Source: CAYSUS01 sp964434165
Lineage (GTDB): Bacteria; Planctomycetota; Planctomycetia; Pirellulales; Thermoguttaceae
Assembly: GCA_964434165.1 (NCBI GenBank)
Contig: CAYSUS010000100.1
Location: 1 to 25,525, forward strand
Length of the DNA stretch: 25,525 nucleotides
Direction of reading: 5' to 3'
Position numbers and translations under genes: made by a program
Shown here: piece by piece, positions 7,446-14,734 of the stretch
Position numbering within the stretch: the first letter of the stretch is position 1
How the letters are laid out: each line of letters starts with the position of its first letter
Notes under the pieces: generated by a model
What the model was told of the DNA's origin: nothing
What the model saw: the letters and a program-made list of their open reading frames with translations, nothing else
Database searches by the model: none

Positions 7446-9266
7446 TCACCTCGGCCGCCTTGGATGCACGACGATGCGCGTGGAGCCTTTTGCCACCCGG
7501 ACCTTCTCCAGCGTGACCAGGCCGTGCTGGTCGGCGACGGCCCGGCCGGTTTGGACCTGCTCCTCCCTGGCCAAAGACTTCTTGGTCCACTGGACCGACT
7601 GGCCCGGCTTGAGTTTTAGCGCCTGGAGCCGACGCGGGGTGATGTCCACCGTGCAGTCCGCAGCCGGGGCGTTCTCGACCAGGCCCAGGGTGATCTCCCA
7701 GCGGTCGGGCTCATCGACGATGTCCTCGGTCGTCCAGTAGAGGTAGAGGTTGCTCTGACCGGCCGGGTCGCCGTCCTTGGGGTCGCCGCGCCCGGGGTCG
7801 TCGTCGAGGCTGCACGCCGTGAAGGCCGGCAGGCTCAGGTCGGTGCGCAGTTCCAGCGGCATGTGGCGGTCGCTCAACGAGACCGGCAACAGGGCCCTTT
7901 GCCCGTGGCCACTCTGGCCCCATACGAAGATGTGCGGCTGGCGCGTCTCCTGGAGCGCCCGGGAGAACTCCACGGCCTGGGCCCAGCCGATGCCGCCGTC
8001 GTTTTTTCCGTTGGAGAAGCAGATCAGCCCCAGGTCCTTCCCGGGGTGCTCGCGCAAGTACTTCGCGTCGTTGAAGTGATCCCAGACCGGCGTGCCGTTT
8101 GCCATCTTCGCGCCCCACTCCGGCTCGCCATAGACCTGCGCGTAGGATCCCTTGAACTGGGGCGACATGTGCGGCACGTGCACGCCCACCCAGGCGGTGG
8201 CCCAGGCGATGCGCTCGGGGTGGCGGATGGCGAGCATCGGCGCGCCGGAGCCGCCCATCGAGTTGCCGGCCACGTGCGTGCGCGCCGGATCGATCTCCCA
8301 TTTGGTGGCCACCCAGTCGAGAAAGGAGAGCATTCGCGTTTGCGAATACGGGCGGACCACGCGCCCCTGCCACCGTTCCTTCTTCCGCTCCGCCCGGCGC
8401 CAGGGGTCCTTCCAGTAGTCCTCGTGGTAGCCGGTCCACCAGTCGTAGGGCACCTGGTTGGAGGCGATCAGCAGGTCGCCCTGTTCGGCGCGGTACCACC
8501 AGCCGTATCCGCCGTTGAGGCTTCCGCCCCAGCAGTGCAGGTGCAGGCCCACGCCGGCGGGCTTGTGGGGCTCGGGCGGGACCCCGACCACGTAGTCGAT
8601 GGGCTTGCCCTCCACCGAGCAGGTCGGCGGCGATTCCCAGCGCACGAAGTAGTGCAGCGTGGGCCGCTCCACGTACTGCCACTGCTTGGGGCGCTCGACG
8701 CGCTGCAGCACGGGCACGCCCTGGCCGACCGTTTCCTTCGCCGGATTCTGCGTCGCGCTTCTCGGACCCAGCGCGCGGTTCTCCTTGCCGCCCGCGACGG
8801 CCGTGACCGCGTACCACGCCCGCCCGGCCTCGTCGGGATTGTGGACGAAAAGCCCCATGTCCCGCGGAAGCGGCTGCTTGCCGTCCTCGATCGTGTAGCG
8901 CAGCGCGGGCTTCTCCGACGCTTTGCCCAGATCGCCGTAGTACTCGACATTCCAGCCGGAGAGGGCCGGCACTTCGGCCAGCGGCTCCAGGCCCTGGAGC
9001 GTCCTGATCGGCTCGCTCGCGCGATAGACGCGGTAGCGAATGCCGCCGTCGCCTTCAAGCTCCTTGCGGAGCTCGCGGAACTGCCGAACCGTGAGGTCCT
9101 TGGCTTCGGCCGCGCGCCCGATCTCACGGAACGTGACGAACGTCTGGCCCTCGCGGTGCAGGGCCGCCACATCGCTCGCCTGCGGCTGGGCGGCCCAAGT
9201 CGCTATCGGCACGAAGAGCAGCGCGGCAGCCGGCCAAAGCGTCCGGCAGGGAGCGAAGCGTCGCAT
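7446..9266 (-). CDS. exported alpha/beta-hydrolase (esterase/peptidase-like)
   Basis: The preferred start at 9266 follows AGGAGA by five bases and opens with a signal peptide (residues 1-25, cleavage near TWA-AQ). Residues 60-210 form a beta-rich region that may be fibronectin-like. The hydrolase core has an oxyanion-type LHLHCWGGS block (241-249), the nucleophile elbow G334-N-S336-M-G-G-S-G, a likely acid at D423 (NGKNDGG) and His454 in GQSGHG. A C-terminal beta region follows (about 505-600). The triad supports serine hydrolase chemistry outside the cytoplasm. The substrate is unknown; a plant or algal ester or a polysaccharide side chain would suit planctomycete habits (inference). It is the last of three minus-strand genes for exported enzymes, 64 bases after galM, and its C-terminus nearly meets the SDR remnant (28-base gap). 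Confidence 0.78.
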   Translation of the reverse strand: MRRFAPCRTLWPAAALLFVPIATWAAQPQASDVAALHREGQTFVTFREIGRAAEAKDLTVRQFRELRKELEGDGGIRYRVYRASEPIRTLQGLEPLAEVPALSGWNVEYYGDLGKASEKPALRYTIEDGKQPLPRDMGLFVHNPDEAGRAWYAVTAVAGGKENRALGPRSATQNPAKETVGQGVPVLQRVERPKQWQYVERPTLHYFVRWESPPTCSVEGKPIDYVVGVPPEPHKPAGVGLHLHCWGGSLNGGYGWWYRAEQGDLLIASNQVPYDWWTGYHEDYWKDPWRRAERKKERWQGRVVRPYSQTRMLSFLDWVATKWEIDPARTHVAGNSMGGSGAPMLAIRHPERIAWATAWVGVHVPHMSPQFKGSYAQVYGEPEWGAKMANGTPVWDHFNDAKYLREHPGKDLGLICFSNGKNDGGIGWAQAVEFSRALQETRQPHIFVWGQSGHGQRALLPVSLSDRHMPLELRTDLSLPAFTACSLDDDPGRGDPKDGDPAGQSNLYLYWTTEDIVDEPDRWEITLGLVENAPAADCTVDITPRRLQALKLKPGQSVQWTKKSLAREEQVQTGRAVADQHGLVTLEKVRVAKGSTRIVVHPRRPR

Positions 9267-9330
9267 GGAACTCTCCTTGGCAATCGCGAAAGGCACGGGA
9301 CGCGAGCGACGCTCCGGCAGCGCGCCGCCG

Positions 9331-10584
9331 TCACTCGGTCACGAAGAACTTGTGGACCGTCACCTCGCGGTAGGTCTCCCCCGGCTTCAGGAGCGTGGAG
9401 GGATACTCGGGCCGATTCGGCGAATCGGGGTAGTGCTCGGTCTCCAGGCAGAAGCCGCCATGCTGCGGGTAGCCACCGCTGGCCGGCGTGCCGTCGAGGA
9501 AGTTGCCCGAGTAGAACTGCACGGCCGGCTGCGTGGTGGTGATCTCCATGGCGCGGCCGCTCTCCGGGTCCTGGACCCGCGCGCACAGCGACATCTCGCC
9601 CGGGGCGTCCTTGTTGAGGACGTAGCAGTGGTCGTAGCCACCGTCCACCTGCGCGATGCGGGCGCCGATCGTCTCGGGTGTGGTGAAGTCCATGGCCGTG
9701 CCGGCCACGGGGTCGGGCTTGCCCAGCGGGATCAGCTCGGCATCGACGGGCAGGAACTCATCGGCGTTGATCATCATCAGGTGGTCGAGGATCGTGCCCG
9801 AGCCCGCCCCGCCCAGGTTCCAGTAGGCGTGGTTGCACAGGTTGACGTGGGTGGCCTTGTCCGTGGCGGCCTCAAAGAACATCTTCAGCTCGTTGTCGTT
9901 ATTGAGCGTGTAGGTGGCCTTGACCTGGAGGGTGCCGGGGTAGTTCTCGTCGCCGTCGGGGCTGGTCAGGGAGAAGGCGACGCCCACCGAGTCCACGGCC
10001 TTGACCTCCTCGGCGTTCCATACGAGCTTGTCTAAGCCCTTCACGCCGCCGTGGAGGTGATGCTTGTCGTTCTCGTTCTTGTTGAGCTGGTACGCGGTCC
10101 CGTCGATGGTGAACCTGCCTTCGGCGATGCGGTTGGCGTAGCGGCCGACCGTGGAGCCGAAGTAGGGGTGGCCCTTGAGATAGCCGTCGAGCGAATCCAT
10201 GTGCAGCGTGACGTTCTCGACCTTGCCGTCGCGGTCGGGCACCTCCACGGCGGTGATCGTGGCCCCGCAGGTCATGATCTTCACGCGCAGGCCGTTCTCG
10301 TTGGTCAGCGTGTACAGATCGACCTTCTTGCCGTCGGCCTCGCCGAACGGCTCCTTCTGAATTCCCATCTCGGCGTTCCCTTCGATCGGCTTGGTCGGTT
10401 TGGGGGCGGGCGTCTTGGGCTTCTGCTCGTCGGTCTTCCCGGTCGAATCGCCTTGGTTCGACCTGGCCGGGTCGCCCTTCTCCAGTCCCTTCTTTTCGGC
10501 GCTCGACTGATCGCCGCCGCACCCGGCGAGTCCGAAAGCAACCAGCACGGCAACCACGGACAGCCAATTCACAGCCTGCGTCAT
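9331..10584 (-). CDS. galM: aldose 1-epimerase, lipoprotein form
   Basis: Aldose 1-epimerase (mutarotase) interconverts alpha and beta anomers of galactose, glucose and related sugars. Key family sites are present: GRYANRI (147-153), HHLHGG (175-180), NHAYWNL with the catalytic His252, YDH with Asp318, and LETEHYPDSPN with the catalytic Glu381. The start at 10584 follows GGAGGA by six bases. Residues 1-22 form a lipoprotein signal ending LAGC, and a Lys/Pro/Asp-rich linker of about 50 residues (23-73) precedes the enzyme. The whole protein is 417 residues against about 350 for cytosolic GalM. Attachment to the outside of a membrane suggests action on sugars released during polysaccharide breakdown. 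The neighbouring exported hydrolase and phosphatase fit a nutrient-acquisition role. Confidence 0.93.
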   Translation of the reverse strand: MTQAVNWLSVVAVLVAFGLAGCGGDQSSAEKKGLEKGDPARSNQGDSTGKTDEQKPKTPAPKPTKPIEGNAEMGIQKEPFGEADGKKVDLYTLTNENGLRVKIMTCGATITAVEVPDRDGKVENVTLHMDSLDGYLKGHPYFGSTVGRYANRIAEGRFTIDGTAYQLNKNENDKHHLHGGVKGLDKLVWNAEEVKAVDSVGVAFSLTSPDGDENYPGTLQVKATYTLNNDNELKMFFEAATDKATHVNLCNHAYWNLGGAGSGTILDHLMMINADEFLPVDAELIPLGKPDPVAGTAMDFTTPETIGARIAQVDGGYDHCYVLNKDAPGEMSLCARVQDPESGRAMEITTTQPAVQFYSGNFLDGTPASGGYPQHGGFCLETEHYPDSPNRPEYPSTLLKPGETYREVTVHKFFVTE

Positions 10585-10691
10585 CGGAGATCCTCCCAAG
10601 TGCGATGGTCGTTTCGGGGGGCAACGCCTGACATTATCGTGAATCGTCGGCGGGCGTCAAACGCGGGACAGCGGCTGGGAGCGTCTTAGGA

Positions 10692-10742
10692 CAATGGATG
10701 CCCATTGCCGCCCTCGTTCCCACGCGTTGCGTGGGAACGAGG
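10692..10742. terminator. two tandem hairpins between phoD and galM
   Basis: CAATGG/CCATTG forms a small hairpin at 10692-10707. CCTCGTTCCCACGC (10712-10725) pairs perfectly over 14 bp with 10729-10742 around a GTT loop. They lie just after the phoD stop on the minus strand. The longer hairpin resembles a dispersed intergenic repeat common in planctomycete and other genomes and may serve as a terminator here. Confidence 0.6.
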
Positions 10743-10767
10743 CAGAGAACGGTTCCAGCCCCCGCCG

Positions 10768-12447
10768 TCACTTGTGCTCGATCTGGCTCCGGGTCACGCT
10801 CACCGTGTGGATCAGCTCGTCGTCGATGCTGTAGATCTGGTAGGTGACCTTCGGATCGGCTCGCTTCGTGTCGAACGTGAGCTGCCCGAAAGAGCACTTC
10901 TCGTTGTATCCGAACAGGGCACCGGGCATCAGGCCGTGCGTGTGGACGTTGGTCAGGCGCGAGCTCTCGAACTCCCACAGCGGATAGCCGTTGGGCCGGT
11001 CGATCCGCCACACGTCGGACCGGTGGCGGTCGGCGGAGAGCAGAATCACGCCGTCGATCCGGTTCTCTTCCAGATTCGCGAATATCTCCTCGCGCTCCTT
11101 CTGGAAGCCGCGCCAGGTGTCGAGGCTCTTTCCCTTCGCCTCGAGCACCCAGGGCACTGGCGAACAGAGGACTTTGAAGGTGCCGTCGGCTCGCTTCAGC
11201 TCGTCGAAGAGCCACTTCTTCTGCACGGGCCCCAGCATGCTGGGCTGTTCGGCCTTGGGGCTGGTCCGCCAGTAGCGCCCGTCGAGCATGAAGAAGTCTA
11301 CGTCGGCGATCGAGAAGCGGAACCAGCAGCCGGGGCTCTTCTCGCCGCCGCCGTAGCCCGGGTTGTTCCAGTTGCGGCGGAAGACCTGCCAAGCAGGAAC
11401 CTTCCAGGCCGGGTCGTCGCGCTTGGGGCCTCCCCAGAAGTCGTTCGTGCCGAGGTCGTGGTCATCGTAGATCGCGTAGATCGGCGTCGTGCGCACGAAC
11501 CGTCGGTATTCGGGCTCGGACTGCCGACGGTAGTAGGTGTACTGCTGCACCTCGGGGAGCGTGGGGTGGTCGATGTACACGTTGTCCCCCAGGAACAGAA
11601 ACGCCGAGAGACGGTGCCTGGTCAGCACCTCCCACATTTGCGAGAACTTCCGGTGATAGCCGGCCCCGCCGCCGAAGCCGATCTTGAACTCCGCCGGCTT
11701 GCCCTCGGGAGGGAATGTACGGAACGACGGGAAGCCGGGCCCGAGCGCGGACCGGCCGTCGAGCGTCACGTCGTAGTAGTAGAGCGTGGCGGGCTGGAGC
11801 TTCTGGACTTCGGCCAGGGCCGTGAAATCCTGCTTCGCATCGGTCGAGACCGTCGAGGACGTGATCGGATCGGCCAGGTCCTTGGCCGTACTGACCAGCA
11901 CCTGCACGTGCGTTTCGTCGGCCGTGCGGACCCAGAAACTGGCGCTTCGGTCGGTGACGCACCCGAGCATGGGGCCGTGGACGAGCCTCAGGGCCTCCCG
12001 GCCGGCCAGATCGCGGAAGGCCTTGGTGTCGGCCAAGGGTCGCGTGAGCTTGCGCGGCCCGGCCAGGAATCGCCCCGGCGGCAGGCCCCGCTCGATCGAC
12101 GCCTTCATGGTGGCCGCGGCCTCTTCCAGCTTGCCGGCCTGAGCCTGGGCCAGGACCAGATTGTAGGCCGATTCCAGGTCGCTTGGGTCTTTCTGCAGGG
12201 CATCCTTGCAGGCTTTCATGGCCTGTTCGAGCTCGCCCTGGAGGATCATGACCATCTGCCATTGGCCCACGCGCTGCGGATCGCGTGGCGGGCGCAGGGC
12301 CTTCTCGCCGACGGAGGATCGGCGTTGCTTAACCGCGGCGCGGGCCTTCTCCTCACCTCGGGCATCCGGCGCTGTTCCAGCCCAAGCCGAAAGGGCGAGC
12401 GCAGCCAGGGAAACCAAGAGGGCAAGATGGCGGGCGCAGCGATTCAT
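10768..12447 (-). CDS. phoD: PhoD-like metallophosphatase with helical N-terminal extension
   Basis: PhoD enzymes are secreted metal-dependent phosphodiesterases/phosphomonoesterases used to obtain phosphate. The metal-binding blocks are LGDN (286-289), YDDHD (327-331), LDGRYWRT (388-395) and SADRHRSD (471-478). An Ig-like PhoD N-terminal domain (about 155-245) precedes the catalytic core. Unusually, residues 55-125 look like TPR helices (LEQAMKACKDALQKDPSDLESAYNLVLAQAQAGKLEEA). The signal peptide is 1-23. The start at 12447 has GGGAGA about eight bases upstream. The usual SGDVH ending is replaced by ADRHR, a form I associate with a PhoD subgroup. At 559 residues it is somewhat longer than common PhoD. 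The family call is firm; whether the substrate is a phosphomonoester or a diester is open. Confidence 0.85.
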   Translation of the reverse strand: MNRCARHLALLVSLAALALSAWAGTAPDARGEEKARAAVKQRRSSVGEKALRPPRDPQRVGQWQMVMILQGELEQAMKACKDALQKDPSDLESAYNLVLAQAQAGKLEEAAATMKASIERGLPPGRFLAGPRKLTRPLADTKAFRDLAGREALRLVHGPMLGCVTDRSASFWVRTADETHVQVLVSTAKDLADPITSSTVSTDAKQDFTALAEVQKLQPATLYYYDVTLDGRSALGPGFPSFRTFPPEGKPAEFKIGFGGGAGYHRKFSQMWEVLTRHRLSAFLFLGDNVYIDHPTLPEVQQYTYYRRQSEPEYRRFVRTTPIYAIYDDHDLGTNDFWGGPKRDDPAWKVPAWQVFRRNWNNPGYGGGEKSPGCWFRFSIADVDFFMLDGRYWRTSPKAEQPSMLGPVQKKWLFDELKRADGTFKVLCSPVPWVLEAKGKSLDTWRGFQKEREEIFANLEENRIDGVILLSADRHRSDVWRIDRPNGYPLWEFESSRLTNVHTHGLMPGALFGYNEKCSFGQLTFDTKRADPKVTYQIYSIDDELIHTVSVTRSQIEHK

Positions 12448-12591
12448 GAGCGATTCTCCCTGTGGTGGACGTCCCGGCGGACGGAAGGCCTTGATTCGTT
12501 CCGCCTAAACAGTATATCAAAGGACATCGCCGACGCCACGGGCCGCGCGACGGCCCCCAAAGGACGTCCCATCGCGCAAGGACGCCAGAGC

Positions 12592-12999
12592 ATGTCCCCG
12601 TCCATCGCCCAGGCCTCCGCCATCCCTTATCGACGCCAGGGCGGTCGGGTCGAAGTCTGCATGATCACCTCGATCCGAAAAGGCAGATGGGGTTTCCCCA
12701 AGGGGATCATCGACCCCGGCGAGACCGCCGCCGAAACGGCCATCAAGGAAGCCGAGGAAGAGGCCGGGGTGCGCGGCCACTTGGATCTACAGCCGGTGGG
12801 CGCGTACACCTATGCCAAGTGGGGCACGACGCTCGACGTGACCGTGTTCCTCCTGGAGGTCGCCGAGACGGACGACGACTGGCCGGAGGCCCACCTGCGC
12901 CAACGCGCGTGGCTGCCCCTGGACCGGGCGCTGCTGCGGCTCGGTCGCAAGCAGGCTCGGCCGTCGCTCCAGGCGGCCATCGAGCGCCTCGGCGAGTGA
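12592..12999 (+). CDS. Nudix hydrolase, dinucleoside/diphosphoinositol polyphosphate type
   Basis: Nudix enzymes cleave nucleoside diphosphates linked to another moiety. The Nudix box spans 38-60 (G-x5-E-x7-KE-x-x-EE-x-GV), with Lys in place of the usual Arg; the metal-binding glutamates are kept. RKGRWGFPKG just before the box resembles Ap4A hydrolases and diphosphoinositol polyphosphatases. The length, 135 residues, is normal. The ATG at 12592 has AGGA about ten bases upstream. The gene stands alone, divergent from phoD and convergent with the ketosynthase. Possible duties are clearing stress dinucleotides or polyphosphorylated compounds. Confidence 0.88.
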   Translation: MSPSIAQASAIPYRRQGGRVEVCMITSIRKGRWGFPKGIIDPGETAAETAIKEAEEEAGVRGHLDLQPVGAYTYAKWGTTLDVTVFLLEVAETDDDWPEAHLRQRAWLPLDRALLRLGRKQARPSLQAAIERLGE

Positions 13000-13091
13000 G
13001 CGGCCGGGAAGTCGGCGGACTCAGGCGGCCAGCGAAGCACGCCAGTGCCGGGCGAGGGCTTGCCGCTCCGCGCTCGTCCAGCACGTTGCGC

Positions 13092-14138
13092 TCACGCCGC
13101 CCTGCGCAAGGGGACCGGCTCGGCGGCGGCCCGGCGGGCCTGCCAGGTCTCGGTCCACACGCAGCCTGCCCACGAAAGGCCCACCCCGTAGCCGATCAAG
13201 AGCGACCGCTTGCCGGGGCGCAGGCGACCGCACTCACGCAGATCGCGCACGAGGATGGGGAGCGTGGAGGAGACCGTGTTCCCGCAATCCGCCATCTCAA
13301 GCGGCAACACGTCCGCGTCGAGCTTCAGCCGGTCGCGGAGGTGCTCGATCATCAGCGACGTGGCCTGGTGCACGAGGTAGAAATCCACGTCTTCGCGCGC
13401 GAGCCCGCCCTCGTCCATCAGGCGGTTGATCATCGGCGGCACCACGTCGAGCGTGAACTTGACCAGCTCGGGCCCGTCCATGTACAGGCTGCTCGGCCAC
13501 CGCTTGCGCTTGCGGGGCTTGAGGGCCGCTTGCGGCGGTCGGGCCCCGCCCTCGGTCACCATGAGCGCGTCGCCGCCGCGTCCGTCCGTGCCGAACACGA
13601 AATGGCCCAGCGAGGGCTCGTCCGTGGCCTCGACTAGGGTCGCCGCGGCCGCGTCGCCGAAGATCGTGCGCAGCGAACGGTCGGTGGGGTGAATGTACTT
13701 CGAGTAGGTCTCGGCGGTGATCAGCAAAACGCGCCGCGCGCTCCCCGCGCGGATCAGGCCATCGGCCAGGGCCAGCCCATAAACAAAGCCCGAGCACCCG
13801 AGGTTGAAATCCAGCGCGCCGATCGAGGTCCGCAGACCGAGCCGCCTTTGCACCAGGCAGGCCGTGGTGGGAAGGGGGTAGTCGGGCGTCTGCGTGCAGA
13901 AGAGAAGGAAGTCGATCGACCTGCGATCAACATCGCAGGCGGCGAAGAGCTTCTCCGCGGCCGCCACGCCCAGATCCGACGCGCACTCGTCGGGCGCGGC
14001 GACGTGCCGGGTGCGGATGCCCGTCTTGGCTTCGATCAACGGCATGTCCCAGCGAGGAAACTCGCATGCCAATTGCTCATTGGTCTCGACCTTCTCGGGC
14101 AGATGGACAGCGATCGGCCCCAGCGCCGCGTGCTTCAT
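13092..14138 (-). CDS. fabH: 3-oxoacyl-ACP synthase III (FabH) family protein
   Basis: FabH-type enzymes condense an acyl-CoA starter with malonyl-ACP. The thiolase-fold triad is complete: Cys115 in NLGCSGFVYGL, His257 in HQATSLMIEHL and Asn287 in GNTVSSTLP. Residues 80-95 (CTQTPDYPLPTTACLVQ) and IFGDAAAATLV (159-169) also fit. The start at 14138 is preferred: it begins at the conserved MKHAALGPIAVHLP and has GGAGAA nine bases upstream. In housekeeping FabH the His motif is usually HQAN and the Asn motif GNTSAASIP. The differences, a basic insert near 205-214 (ALKPRKRKRW), and the absence of other fatty-acid genes suggest a specialised ketosynthase III (lipid head or surface-glycan acylation), not the primary FabH. 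This last point is inference. Confidence 0.85.
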   Translation of the reverse strand: MKHAALGPIAVHLPEKVETNEQLACEFPRWDMPLIEAKTGIRTRHVAAPDECASDLGVAAAEKLFAACDVDRRSIDFLLFCTQTPDYPLPTTACLVQRRLGLRTSIGALDFNLGCSGFVYGLALADGLIRAGSARRVLLITAETYSKYIHPTDRSLRTIFGDAAAATLVEATDEPSLGHFVFGTDGRGGDALMVTEGGARPPQAALKPRKRKRWPSSLYMDGPELVKFTLDVVPPMINRLMDEGGLAREDVDFYLVHQATSLMIEHLRDRLKLDADVLPLEMADCGNTVSSTLPILVRDLRECGRLRPGKRSLLIGYGVGLSWAGCVWTETWQARRAAAEPVPLRRAA

Positions 14139-14270
14139 TACGGAGGATTCTCCATGATCCCGCCGGCCCCGGCCGGCTCGACTGCCTGGGACCGAGGTGC
14201 CGCAGGCTACCAAAGCCGCCTCAGGCGAGTCAATCGCACTTGGAGCCCTGTCAAGGTGCGGGGCGGCACG

Positions 14271-14600
14271 TCAACCACTCAGATCGAGCTGCGTGCCGCT
14301 GTCGCCCGACGCGTCCTTGCTCTGGCGGGGTGCCTCGCGGCCGTCGTCCGCGTCGGGGTGCTCGGGCTGGGGCGACTCCTCCCACAGCCGGCGTCCGTCG
14401 GCGTCCCTCTCGGCCGTCTCGTGGTCCTCGCCGTCGGTCTCGCCGATGCCGGCGGCGGTTTCGGCCTTCAGGTCGTTCTGAACCTGCCGCTGCTGGCTAC
14501 TGGAGTCCTGCTGGGCTCGCTCGACCTCGGAGCCCTTGGACTGGGCGAGCTGGGTGCCCGCCAGGCTTGCGGCGACGCCTCCCAACGGACCAACGCTCAT
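14271..14600 (-). CDS. small charged hypothetical protein
   Basis: The protein is 109 residues long with a strong ribosome site (GGAGGA five bases before the ATG at 14600). It begins MSVGPLGGVAASLAGTQLAQ, which is not a typical signal peptide, and then becomes highly charged with Glu, Asp, Gln and Arg, including a GIGETDGEDHE stretch and ERDADGRRLWE. The second half, rich in Pro, Glu and Asp, looks disordered. I recall similar short proteins annotated as hypothetical in planctomycetes but cannot name a family. It lies between the AsmA-like gene and fabH, all on the minus strand, with gaps of about 130 bases on either side, so it may have its own promoter. Confidence 0.6.
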   Translation of the reverse strand: MSVGPLGGVAASLAGTQLAQSKGSEVERAQQDSSSQQRQVQNDLKAETAAGIGETDGEDHETAERDADGRRLWEESPQPEHPDADDGREAPRQSKDASGDSGTQLDLSG

Positions 14601-14734
14601 GGGAGTCCTCCCTTCGGTTGGGTTCCATGTGGTGGGTGCGGTCCATTCAGGAAAAGCCTAGATGACGGTCCCGGGATGTCAAACCAACGGGTTTTCGCGG
14701 CTCTGTCATGTGGATCGGTCTGCCGGGGCAAGCT

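Noticed and set aside
7863..9542. A 559-codon plus-strand frame opposite the hydrolase and galM
   Set aside because: Spans the 3' end of one antisense gene and most of another, with no recognisable motif.
10705..12999. A 764-codon plus-strand frame running across phoD into the Nudix gene
   Set aside because: Only its last 135 codons (from ATG 12592) code for a recognisable protein; the rest is antisense to phoD.
13021..13233. A 70-codon minus-strand frame overlapping the end of fabH
   Set aside because: Fully overlaps the ketosynthase frame for most of its length, has no ribosome site and no family likeness.
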